Source of the DNA: Enterosoma sp964427595
GTDB lineage: Bacteria > Bacillota_I > Bacilli_A > RFN20 > CAG-288
Length of the DNA: 64,000 nucleotides
Assembly (NCBI GenBank): GCA_964427595.1
Contig: CAYRUQ010000003.1
Span: 1 to 64,000, forward strand
Reading direction: 5' to 3'
Shown: piece after piece, positions 54,894 to 63,083 of the stretch
Position numbering within the stretch: position 1 is the stretch's first letter
Layout of the letters: every line of letters begins with the position of its first letter
The notes under the pieces: model-generated
Told to the model about the DNA's origin: nothing
Seen by the model: the letters and a program-made list of their open reading frames with translations, nothing else
Databases searched by the model: none
Position numbers and translations under genes: made by a program

Positions 54894-56384
54894 CTATAAT
54901 TTATAAGTTAATAACTCGACACGCCTATCATTTATGATAGCTGTTTTGTGGGCAGAATAATAAGAGTATTCTTCTAAAACAGGAAGAAGTAGGACAAGCA
55001 TATATAAAACGGAAGTGCTGTCAAAAATAAATAAACCTCTTGATTCAAAGGTGGAATGAAGACTAAGTCCGAAGAATGCAACAATAAAACCACAGGCTCT
55101 ATCAGTCCGTTTTTGAGTGAACATATAGATGATATAACCGAGGATGGCGATATAACCAAAAAGCTGTAAAACGCCCATAATCACGCCTTGATATAAGAAG
55201 GGTTCGATGAATCCACAGTGGCTGGTGACTATCTCTACTTCATAATCGATAGTGACTAGATACTGGTGATAAATGGATGTGTAAGGAACTCTTCCAAATC
55301 CAAACCAGAAGAACCATGGATTACTCATCAATAATGCAAAACTAGTATAGATATGAGATCCACGATAGAACAAAGTTTGAAAATTAAAGAAACTTTCAAT
55401 TTGCGATATGAGAATGGTGACTATCTCACTATCTCTAAATGCTGCGAAAAATACAATCACAAACACAACAGCACATGAAAATAATCCTATAAAGATTCCT
55501 GAGATGACTTTGTGTTTTTGGAAATTAAAAATACTGAATAAAACAGCGGTTAAGAAACATAGTAACAAACAAATACAAATCGTGGTTCGGCTATGAATGA
55601 AAATTGAGAAAATAGTGAGATAAAACATCAAAATTAACGAAACAATATTAGCCCTTCTAAAGAAAACAACTATCTCACTTATAACCGCTAAAGTTATAAA
55701 GAAACCGAAGACATTACGATGACTAGTAAAACTAGTGACATCAACGAAGTTATAACCTGGAACTCCGATCAAATCGTAGAAATTATTGATAAGACCATCT
55801 GTTTCAAAGATCAGCGAATAGAATGTCATCACCACTGCTACTAACGCAAATAAGTGATAAACGATCTCTGTAATCAAACCATCATCATTTTTGATGTCTG
55901 TAAAGAAAGCCAGTGCGACATAAAAATAAAAGAGAAAACACACTTCAGAGAGACATTCAATCACCTTATCGATAGTTAAATAGTCAGAATAAGTCAATGT
56001 TATCTCTGAAGAGGTGTAGGGATCTAAAAATTGAAAGACGATCTCACCAGTTGGAAAGATGAGATATGTCAGTATTCTATAAACAGCGATGACTATGAAA
56101 ATTGATGTGATTATCAGTTCTTTTCGATGAAACTGAACTTTTCTTCTGATGATGAATAAGACACAAAGACCAAGAAAGAGAATGATAACTGGTATAGCTA
56201 CTACTAGAGGCATAGCTCTATCAAAAGAATAGACGATGCCAAACCAAGCGTTTGCACGTTCACCATCAAATTCAAAGCCTTTCAGACATACGAGTGCTAA
56301 AGCACAAGTAAGACAGATGAATATGATGTGGTCGATGCGGTCTTTCTTGGTTTGTGAAAAGACAGTTGTTATCTCTTTTTTCAT
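54894..56384 (-). CDS. O-antigen-polymerase/ligase-like membrane protein
   Basis: 496 aa, about 12 helices. The Wzy/WaaL-like features are SHRNVFG, HSRTT, FGFGRVP and HCGFIEP, which match the catalytic loop region of that superfamily. It probably polymerises or attaches a surface polysaccharide. No glycosyltransferases lie nearby. First gene of the operon with tdk 9 nt downstream. Confidence 0.8.
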   Translation of the reverse strand: MKKEITTVFSQTKKDRIDHIIFICLTCALALVCLKGFEFDGERANAWFGIVYSFDRAMPLVVAIPVIILFLGLCVLFIIRRKVQFHRKELIITSIFIVIAVYRILTYLIFPTGEIVFQFLDPYTSSEITLTYSDYLTIDKVIECLSEVCFLFYFYVALAFFTDIKNDDGLITEIVYHLFALVAVVMTFYSLIFETDGLINNFYDLIGVPGYNFVDVTSFTSHRNVFGFFITLAVISEIVVFFRRANIVSLILMFYLTIFSIFIHSRTTICICLLLCFLTAVLFSIFNFQKHKVISGIFIGLFSCAVVFVIVFFAAFRDSEIVTILISQIESFFNFQTLFYRGSHIYTSFALLMSNPWFFWFGFGRVPYTSIYHQYLVTIDYEVEIVTSHCGFIEPFLYQGVIMGVLQLFGYIAILGYIIYMFTQKRTDRACGFIVAFFGLSLHSTFESRGLFIFDSTSVLYMLVLLLPVLEEYSYYSAHKTAIINDRRVELLTYKL

Positions 56385-56560
56385 TATTTCCTATTCGATT
56401 AAAAGTTTGCTTAACGAATCTAGAAATAGTCCCTACAAGAAGAGAATAATGGGCAAAATGTTTTAAAACGGTTAGAAATATTGGTTAAAAGTAAACGATT
56501 TAGTTTGATAGTGCTTGCATAAAATAAACAATTTGTTTTTGTTGTAAGTCTGCTTAAAAC

Positions 56561-56588
56561 TTGAAGTAGACTATATATAGATTATAAA
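56561..56588 (+). promoter_or_regulatory. Candidate promoter of the RsgI-N-like gene
   Basis: TTGAAG (56561-56566), 16 nt, TATAAA (56583-56588), 50 nt before AAAGGAGG. Confidence 0.5.
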
Positions 56589-56641
56589 TCTCTACAAATA
56601 TTTTTCATTGCAATTATGGGAGTTAAAGGAGGGATAGTATT

Positions 56642-56878
56642 ATGGCTGAACAGATTACTGGTGTAGTGCTGATGATTGAAGGAAATAAGGTTTTGCTTCT
56701 CAGTCAAAATCGCTACTATATCATCCTCTCTGAAACAGGAAATGTCGGTGATTCAATCGAATTTGATCCCGAGAAAGCTTTACCGATGCCTTCTTACCTC
56801 TTTGCTATCGCTGCTATGGCTGAAGAAAACTTGGATGAAACACTGACTTTCATCCAAACGAAATGGTTTAAGAAATAA
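56642..56878 (+). CDS. Small protein resembling the RsgI N-terminal domain
   Basis: 78 aa. The pattern GVVLMIEGNKVLLLSQNRYY...GNVGDSIEF resembles the anti-sigma RsgI_N beta domain (G-I-V-x-E-I, then L-T-x-D-G, then G-x-x-I-E-F). There is no membrane segment and no sigma-I gene alongside, so the tie is by pattern only. A strong AAAGGAGG site precedes the ATG. Confidence 0.7.
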   Translation: MAEQITGVVLMIEGNKVLLLSQNRYYIILSETGNVGDSIEFDPEKALPMPSYLFAIAAMAEENLDETLTFIQTKWFKK

Positions 56879-56930
56879 GAAATTTCAGTAATTTTTTGCA
56901 ACCAAATAATGGTTCAAAAGTCCTTTTATA

Positions 56931-56960
56931 TTGATATAGAAGATAAATTTTATATACAAT
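56931..56960 (+). promoter_or_regulatory. Promoter of the P2-type ATPase gene
   Basis: TTGATA (56931-56936), 18 nt, TACAAT (56955-56960). Its start falls at the first bases of the riboswitch. Confidence 0.7.
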
Positions 56961-56963
56961 AGA

Positions 56964-57063
56964 TGAGCGCTTCTTAGGGGAGTAATTTAATCTCTTTATC
57001 CGTCAATACGCTGATTAAAATCAGCCGGGAATGAGACCGTTATTAGGTATGAGACCTGAAAGC
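56964..57063 (+). ncRNA. yybP-ykoY (Mn2+) riboswitch
   Basis: The two conserved blocks are clear: GGGGAGTA at 56977 and on, and TGAGACC at 57030 and 57049 with CCGTCAATACG and CCGGGA between, in the known order. This class senses Mn2+ and turns on exporters and P-type ATPases. It lies directly before the ATPase start; a ribosome site AAAGGA follows. No terminator stem is obvious, so control may be of translation. Confidence 0.85.
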
Positions 57064-57079
57064 AGAAAGGAATCTTCAA

Positions 57080-60000
57080 ATGGATACAGAAAAAGAGAAT
57101 CTGTCAGAAACGCAGGTTGAAGAAAGCTACACTAGCTTCGATAAATCGATTGAGGAAACGGCAACCCATTTCCAAACCGATTGTGAAAACGGTCTAACTT
57201 CTGAAGAAGCGAAGGCTCGTCTTGAAAAATACGGCCTCAACAAACTTCAAGAAGGAAAGAAAGTCCCCTTCATAATCAAGTTATTAAAACAATTCACTGA
57301 GCCGATGGTCATCGTCCTTTTGATTGCGGCAGTGATCTCTTTTGCTATCTTCCTTTTCAACACCTTTGTTGGAAGTGAAGAATCTGAAGAGTGGATTGAT
57401 TGTATCGTCATCTTAGCCATCGTCATCATCAACGCATTAATCGGTTCTATTCAGGAACAGAAAGCTGAACAATCTCTTGAGGCTCTTAAGAAGCTGTCAA
57501 CTCCTGAATGTACAGTGAAAAGAGATGGAAAACTCGTCTCTATTAAAGCTGAAGAATGTGTTCCTGGCGACTTAGTCATTCTTGAAGAAGGCGACATCAT
57601 CCCTGCTGACTTAAGACTCGTAACTTCAGTCGACTTAAAATCTGATGAATCATCTCTGACAGGTGAATCAGTTCCTGCTGATAAAGATGCCAAAGCGATA
57701 TTAGCTTCTGATGCTTTAACCGCTGATCAATCTAATATCGTCCACATGTCTTGTCCGATCTCTTACGGAAGAGGTAGCGGTATCGTCATCGCCACCGGTA
57801 TGAATACCGAAATCGGTAAGATCGCTTCGATGTTAAAAGAGACTGATGATGAGCAGACTCCTCTTCAAAAGAAACTGGCTGTCTTATCTAAGCAACTCGG
57901 TCTCATCTGTCTTGTCATCGTCGTCGCCACCTTCTTAATCGGTGTCATCGCTACCATCATCAGATGCGCCCAAGCTGGTGTCTGGACTGATGTCGGATTC
58001 GATATCCTTGAATTATTTGAAAACGCCATCGCTTTAGCAGTCGCTGCTATCCCTGAGGGCTTGCCGGCTATCGTCACTATCGCTCTTGCCTTAGGTGTCG
58101 GTAAGATGGTTAAAGTCAACACCATCGTCAGAAAGTTACCTTCAGTTGAAACACTCGGTTCTGTCACTGTCGTCTGCTCTGATAAGACTGGCACCTTGAC
58201 TCAAAACCGCATGACCGTCAAGAAGGTCTATGTCAACAAAACTACTTATGATGCTGAGACAGCTGTCAACACTGAGTTCTTAGCTACTGGTATGATGCTT
58301 TGCTCCAATGCTTCCATCAATGGTGATAGATATGGTGATCCTACCGAATTAGCTCTTCTTGATTACGCATATACCTTAGGAATTGAAAAAGAAGAGACTG
58401 AGAAGAACAAGGAACCTAGAGTCGATGAACTTCCTTTCGATTCCGTCAGAAAGATGATGTCTACTGAGAATCGCTTACCTGATGGAAGGAAGATCATCTA
58501 TACCAAAGGTGCTTTAGATTCGATTCTTAAACATACTGAATATATCGATATCAACGGAGAAGTAAGACCTATCACTCCTCAAGATATCGAGGATATCAAC
58601 AATGCTTCTAGCGATATGGCTAAAGAAGCTTACCGTGTTCTCGCCTTCGCTTATCGCTACAACGACTCTGATGAAAGAATGAGTGAAGAACACCTCATCT
58701 ACTCTGGTATGGTGGGTATGATCGACCCTGAAAGACCAGAGGCTGCTCCGGCTGTCGCCACCTTGAAGAACGCTGGTATCAGAACCGTCATGATCACTGG
58801 CGACCACAAAGATACTGCTTATGCGATCGCTAGAAACCTCGGCATCGCTGATGATCCTTCTCAATGTGTCAGCGGTGATCAATTAAGCGAGATGAGTGAG
58901 ACTGATTTACAAGAGACCGTCAAATCCGCTTGTGTCTTCGCTCGTGTCTCTCCTGAAAATAAGGTTCAAATCGTCAAGGCTTTAAAAGCTAACGGCAACA
59001 TCGTTTCGATGACCGGTGATGGTGTCAACGATGCTCCTTCTCTTAAAATTGCTGATATCGGTATCGCTATGGGTATCACTGGCACCGATGTCGCAAAGAG
59101 CGCTGCTGACATGGTCTTGACTGATGACAACTTCGCTTCTATTGAAAAAGCTGTTGAAGAAGGAAGAGGAATCTTCTCCAATGTTAAGAAAGCGATCTTC
59201 TATCTCCTCTCTTCTAACTTCGCTGAAGTCTTAGTCATGTTCTTCTTCACCATTCTCACCGCCTCTTCTAGATACGGAATCATCCTCCCGTTAGCTACCT
59301 TACATATCTTATGGATCAACCTTCTCACTGACTCCATACCGGCAATCGCCTTAGGTATGGATGACAAAGAGAAAGGAATCATGGATCAAAAACCAAGAGA
59401 TCCTAAAGATGGCGTCTTCGCTCACGGCGGTCTGAAATTCACTCTCTTCTATGGATTAGTCATCTTCTTAATAACAGCTATCGCCTTCTTGCTTCCTGTC
59501 TTACAACATATGGGTGATATCACTGCTGGCAGTAAAGTTTTCGTTGATGGTATAGAGTATGAGATCACAGCCGGGTGGGAGTTCTCTTGGGACGGCTTCA
59601 TGAACTGTATGAACTCCTCCGTCATCGTTAATGCAGGTGGCGAAGATTTGGTTGTCTATCTCGGTGTTGTTGAAAGTAGTACTGGCGGTTGGGAGCCCGA
59701 TACAATTGGCTACTTAACTGAATCAGAGTTAAACGCTGTTCAATTCAGCCGTAATGTCTTAAGCGTCCATGAGCAAGCTCAGACCTTCGCTTTCACCGTC
59801 TTAGCTATGGCTCAGATTTTCCATATGGTCGGTATGACTGATATCAAGCATTCCTTCATCAACGTCTTCAAAGGTAAGAACTGGATGTTAGCTGTTGCCT
59901 TTGTCTTTGGTTTCGCCTTACAAGTCTTAGTCACTGAAGTCAATGGTATGAACATGGTCTTTGGAACTACTCACTTAGAATATTATGAGTGGTTTGAATT

Positions 60001-60082
60001 AGTAGGCTTCGCTATCGTTCCTCTCGTTGTCCACGAAATATTAGCTCCCATCTTCAGAAAAAGAAACGTTCAAATCATTTGA
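57080..60082 (+). CDS. P2-type Ca2+/Mn2+ ATPase under Mn2+ riboswitch
   Basis: 1000 aa, ten helices. Motifs: TGES (194-197), PEGL (325-328), phosphorylation DKTGT with Asp368, GDGVND, and the C-terminal NLLTDSIPAIALG. It resembles the SERCA/PMR1 calcium pump type. The yybP-ykoY riboswitch upstream suggests that Mn2+ efflux is a main role, as for MgtA/YoaB-type ATPases with the same switch in Streptococcus and Lactococcus. A ~70-residue external insert lies between the last helices (DITAGSKVFVDGIEYEITAG and on). Confidence 0.95.
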   Translation: MDTEKENLSETQVEESYTSFDKSIEETATHFQTDCENGLTSEEAKARLEKYGLNKLQEGKKVPFIIKLLKQFTEPMVIVLLIAAVISFAIFLFNTFVGSEESEEWIDCIVILAIVIINALIGSIQEQKAEQSLEALKKLSTPECTVKRDGKLVSIKAEECVPGDLVILEEGDIIPADLRLVTSVDLKSDESSLTGESVPADKDAKAILASDALTADQSNIVHMSCPISYGRGSGIVIATGMNTEIGKIASMLKETDDEQTPLQKKLAVLSKQLGLICLVIVVATFLIGVIATIIRCAQAGVWTDVGFDILELFENAIALAVAAIPEGLPAIVTIALALGVGKMVKVNTIVRKLPSVETLGSVTVVCSDKTGTLTQNRMTVKKVYVNKTTYDAETAVNTEFLATGMMLCSNASINGDRYGDPTELALLDYAYTLGIEKEETEKNKEPRVDELPFDSVRKMMSTENRLPDGRKIIYTKGALDSILKHTEYIDINGEVRPITPQDIEDINNASSDMAKEAYRVLAFAYRYNDSDERMSEEHLIYSGMVGMIDPERPEAAPAVATLKNAGIRTVMITGDHKDTAYAIARNLGIADDPSQCVSGDQLSEMSETDLQETVKSACVFARVSPENKVQIVKALKANGNIVSMTGDGVNDAPSLKIADIGIAMGITGTDVAKSAADMVLTDDNFASIEKAVEEGRGIFSNVKKAIFYLLSSNFAEVLVMFFFTILTASSRYGIILPLATLHILWINLLTDSIPAIALGMDDKEKGIMDQKPRDPKDGVFAHGGLKFTLFYGLVIFLITAIAFLLPVLQHMGDITAGSKVFVDGIEYEITAGWEFSWDGFMNCMNSSVIVNAGGEDLVVYLGVVESSTGGWEPDTIGYLTESELNAVQFSRNVLSVHEQAQTFAFTVLAMAQIFHMVGMTDIKHSFINVFKGKNWMLAVAFVFGFALQVLVTEVNGMNMVFGTTHLEYYEWFELVGFAIVPLVVHEILAPIFRKRNVQII

Positions 60083-60101
60083 TAGATTCTTGAATTAAAA
60101 C

Positions 60102-60136
60102 TAGGTCGGCTTCAAACGAGCCGGCCTTTTTTAGTG
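60102..60136 (+). terminator. Terminator after the ATPase gene
   Basis: The stem GGTCGGCT/AGCCGGCC (one mismatch), then six T. Confidence 0.9.
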
Positions 60137-60169
60137 GTAAATATTCATCTTCATGAGTCTCTACTCGAA

Positions 60170-60250
60170 TTGACAGGAAAAAACTAGAAAGGTTAGAATG
60201 TAATAAACAAATTGGACATTTTGTATATTCTGCAACTGGGTTGCCCAGTC
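60170..60250 (+). promoter_or_regulatory. Promoter and leader hairpin of the 217-aa gene
   Basis: TTGACA (60170-60175, perfect), 18 nt, TAGAAT (60194-60199). A perfect hairpin ACTGGG-TTG-CCCAGT lies in the leader at about 60234-60250. Confidence 0.65.
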
Positions 60251-60310
60251 ACATTCACGATAGTCATTTTCCACTTACTGATGCTGAAATTAAAAAAGGA
60301 GGCATAAATC

Positions 60311-60964
60311 ATGGAAAAATCTGAGAAAAGAGCTGGACTAAAACTATTCCTAATCTCTTTTGGATTCATCGCATTTTTTGCTTTGATTATTGTTCTATGC
60401 GTCGTCTTTATTTGGGTAGGTCAACAATTCGGCACAAAATCAATAGAGGTGTCTTCTTATCAATCTGATTTCAAGTTTGAACTTAAAACTGATATGAGAA
60501 TCAGAAAAGTTTATTCTGATTCAAATGATGTTTATTTTTCTTTCAAAAACGATGATACGCTTGACGATTATCAATATGCCTTACAAGAAAATGGTTATGA
60601 TGTCACCAAATTAGAAGATGATTTCCTTTCTATAAAAACCACTAATGAAAATTTCGTCTATTATTTCTGCATCAGAGAATGTGGTTTTGAAGATGCTACT
60701 CACGTTTTCGAAAATGTTCCGTTTTATTCACCTGTTCATTTGGTCAACGAATCAACAGATATGTTTGTGTTTCTAACTGGACGTTCTAACGCCGAGTCAG
60801 AAAAAGAATTCACAACCGATTATGGATACCAAGATTATGTCGATTATTTTTCTTCTATCAACTTCACTAATATCGACTATGATGCTGAAGAAGAAACAAT
60901 CATCTATGATGATGCTATCAAGTACACATTCCAAGACGGAAAGCTGACGACTTTAAAACTGTAA
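60311..60964 (+). CDS. Single-pass membrane protein, 217 aa
   Basis: An N-terminal helix (about 10-35) anchors a ~180-residue extracellular domain rich in Asp, Tyr and Phe. No known family. AAAAGGAGG precedes the ATG. It stands alone with its own promoter. Confidence 0.78.
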   Translation: MEKSEKRAGLKLFLISFGFIAFFALIIVLCVVFIWVGQQFGTKSIEVSSYQSDFKFELKTDMRIRKVYSDSNDVYFSFKNDDTLDDYQYALQENGYDVTKLEDDFLSIKTTNENFVYYFCIRECGFEDATHVFENVPFYSPVHLVNESTDMFVFLTGRSNAESEKEFTTDYGYQDYVDYFSSINFTNIDYDAEEETIIYDDAIKYTFQDGKLTTLKL

Positions 60965-61085
60965 TTTTCAAAGAAAAACATCTCTTACTTATAAACGTGA
61001 TTAATATCCGTGTTCTCTCTTAAGGGTTTTGAATTTTATTAAACTATAATAAATATTGATGCTTCTAAACCTCAAAGAGTGAAAG

Positions 61086-61820
61086 ATGGAACAAAAAGAG
61101 AAAATTAAACTTTTTCAAGATTGGCTTACAAACTCAAACAATATCGTCTTTTTTGGTGGTGCTGGAGTATCTACTGAATCTGGTCTTCCTGATTTCAGGA
61201 GTCAAGATGGTCTATATTCGATGAAGTATGACTACCCACCAGAGACGATTCTTTCTGCTTCTTTCTTTAAAAGATATCCAGATGAATTTTATCGATTCTA
61301 TAAAGATAAAATGCTCATACTTTCTGCTAAGCCAAATAGGGCACATTTCTTTTTAGCAGAGTTAGAGAAGAAAAATAAACTGAAAGCATTAATCACACAA
61401 AACATCGATGGTCTTCATCAGAAAGCTGGAAGTCAAAATGTGATAGAACTTCATGGTTCTATTCACCATAACCATTGTTTGAAATGCCATAAAGAATACG
61501 ACGCCGAATTCATCAAAAATAGTAAAGAGATCGTTCCTCATTGCCCATCTTGTGGTGGCATCATCAAACCAGATGTGGTCTTATATGAAGAACCGCTTGA
61601 TGAGACTTTTTTATTTGAAAGTTTAAAAGCTATTCAACAAGCTGATGTTCTGATTGTTGCCGGGACTTCTTTATCAGTCTTTCCTGCTTCTTCTCTTGTT
61701 CCTTATTATCAAAAAGATAAACTAGTTGTTATTAATAAAACTAAAATAGCTATAGAAGAAAGAGCGAATCTCGTCTTTCATTCTTCCATCTGTGAAATAT
61801 TATCGGAGGTGCATGCGTGA
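61086..61820 (+). CDS. NAD-dependent protein deacylase (Sir2 type)
   Basis: 244 aa. GAGVSTESG (25-33), TQNIDGLH (104-111), catalytic His123 (ELHG) and four zinc Cys (131, 134, 153, 156; CLKC, CPSC). This is a true sirtuin, unlike the SIR2-like effector at 18912-20204. It overlaps the next gene by 4 nt. Confidence 0.95.
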   Translation: MEQKEKIKLFQDWLTNSNNIVFFGGAGVSTESGLPDFRSQDGLYSMKYDYPPETILSASFFKRYPDEFYRFYKDKMLILSAKPNRAHFFLAELEKKNKLKALITQNIDGLHQKAGSQNVIELHGSIHHNHCLKCHKEYDAEFIKNSKEIVPHCPSCGGIIKPDVVLYEEPLDETFLFESLKAIQQADVLIVAGTSLSVFPASSLVPYYQKDKLVVINKTKIAIEERANLVFHSSICEILSEVHA

Positions 61821-62284
61821 GACAAATTGATGAAGTTTATTCAAGACTTTCCGATAGTACATCAGAGTACTATTGTGGTTCTGCTTGTTTTCTCTCTTTG
61901 ATTCCTTTATGCCAGTATTATCAAACAGTGTTAGATGAAGAATTGAGGGAGAATTTCTTTCTTCTGATTGAGGCTTCTGAAAAGCTTTCTTATGAGGACG
62001 CTTTTCTTTTTGAGATGAGTAAAAAAGAAACTTACACTGACAAGGAGTTAGATAGGATCTCTTCTGTTTTTGAATCCTATATCACTCTTATTGAGAATCT
62101 CACTGATGTCGTCTCTTGTATAAGTGAGACGAAAACAAAGAAATTATTCAAAGATACACTCATCTTCGTCTCTAGACTTTGTCAACAGAATGCAGCTCAT
62201 TTCTTCACTGTAGAAAATGTCCCTGAGCAACTCATCTATTTGATCAACTCTGCTTTAGCAGAAATAAGGAGGAATTATGAGTAA
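61817..62284 (+). CDS. Helical protein of unknown function, GTG start
   Basis: 155 aa, mostly alpha-helical, with no membrane segment. The GTG start has GGAGG at 7 nt. It overlaps sir2 (4 nt) and the next gene (8 nt). Family unknown. Confidence 0.75.
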   Translation: MRQIDEVYSRLSDSTSEYYCGSACFLSLIPLCQYYQTVLDEELRENFFLLIEASEKLSYEDAFLFEMSKKETYTDKELDRISSVFESYITLIENLTDVVSCISETKTKKLFKDTLIFVSRLCQQNAAHFFTVENVPEQLIYLINSALAEIRRNYE

Positions 62285-62651
62285 GAGTGAATTTAGTGCT
62301 TTAGTTTCAAAAGCTACAACCTCTACTTCAGCACTTCTAACAAGTTCACTTCCAGTGCTTAAGATGTTTTATAAACTTAATAACAGAAAGAACTCTGGTA
62401 AAAGTCCTTTTCCTAAAGAATACAACGATAAAAATACTGCTGACTTGATTGATGAATTAGTTGTGAATATCGAAAATAGTTCATCTGAATCCGATTTTGA
62501 TAGAGAAAAGATTATATCCTCTCTAGAGACACTGAGTTCCCACGCTAACGAAGCTATCTCTTATATAAAGACAGCTAGTCTTAAAACTGATTATCAGTGG
62601 ATTTCTGAAACTCTTAAAAATATCGCTGATTGTTTGAAGTGTGTCCAATAA
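62277..62651 (+). CDS. Small helical protein, 124 aa
   Basis: Soluble, helical, Ser/Thr-rich at the start. AAGGAGG precedes the ATG. Last of the sir2 set; family unknown. Confidence 0.75.
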   Translation: MSKSEFSALVSKATTSTSALLTSSLPVLKMFYKLNNRKNSGKSPFPKEYNDKNTADLIDELVVNIENSSSESDFDREKIISSLETLSSHANEAISYIKTASLKTDYQWISETLKNIADCLKCVQ

Positions 62652-62689
62652 TAGAGCTGTTTTGTTGAAAAAAGTGATTTTTCTTCAAT

Positions 62690-62708
62690 AATTATACTTA
62701 GTATAATT
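62690..62708. promoter_or_regulatory. Perfect 19-bp palindrome
   Basis: AATTATACT-T-AGTATAATT covers a TATAAT at 62702-62707, ~35 nt before the 62740 gene, so it may be a regulator site over its promoter. Confidence 0.45.
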
Positions 62709-62739
62709 TTGAAGAATTCGTCATTAAGGAGCCTGAAGA

Positions 62740-63081
62740 ATGAAGAATTATCCAGAGTGGAGTGATCGTAATATTCTGATTGATTTGAGAAATAGATTCG
62801 CAACTTGTTATCAAAATGATGATGGTTCTATCTTCTATATAGAGCCTCAGTTTTATACATATTTACAAGGCTACAAAGATCTTAGACCTGAGAGATACGA
62901 TGACATTCTAAAAGAGATGGATAAGATTGTCAGAAAGAACAGAAAAGTTGTCTTCGTCGGTCAAGAAGATAACCCGATTGTCGTCTGTGAAGGTGCTATC
63001 TATCTCACTGCTATCGATGTCGCAAATCGTATCCAAGTTTTAGTTGAAGATAAGAGTCGTGGTTCTGATTACGGAGACTGA
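62740..63081 (+). CDS. Unknown protein, 113 aa
   Basis: Acidic, soluble, alpha/beta. AAGGAG precedes the ATG. It ends 2 nt before the metalloprotease start. Family unknown. Confidence 0.75.
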   Translation: MKNYPEWSDRNILIDLRNRFATCYQNDDGSIFYIEPQFYTYLQGYKDLRPERYDDILKEMDKIVRKNRKVVFVGQEDNPIVVCEGAIYLTAIDVANRIQVLVEDKSRGSDYGD

Positions 63082-63083
63082 AA

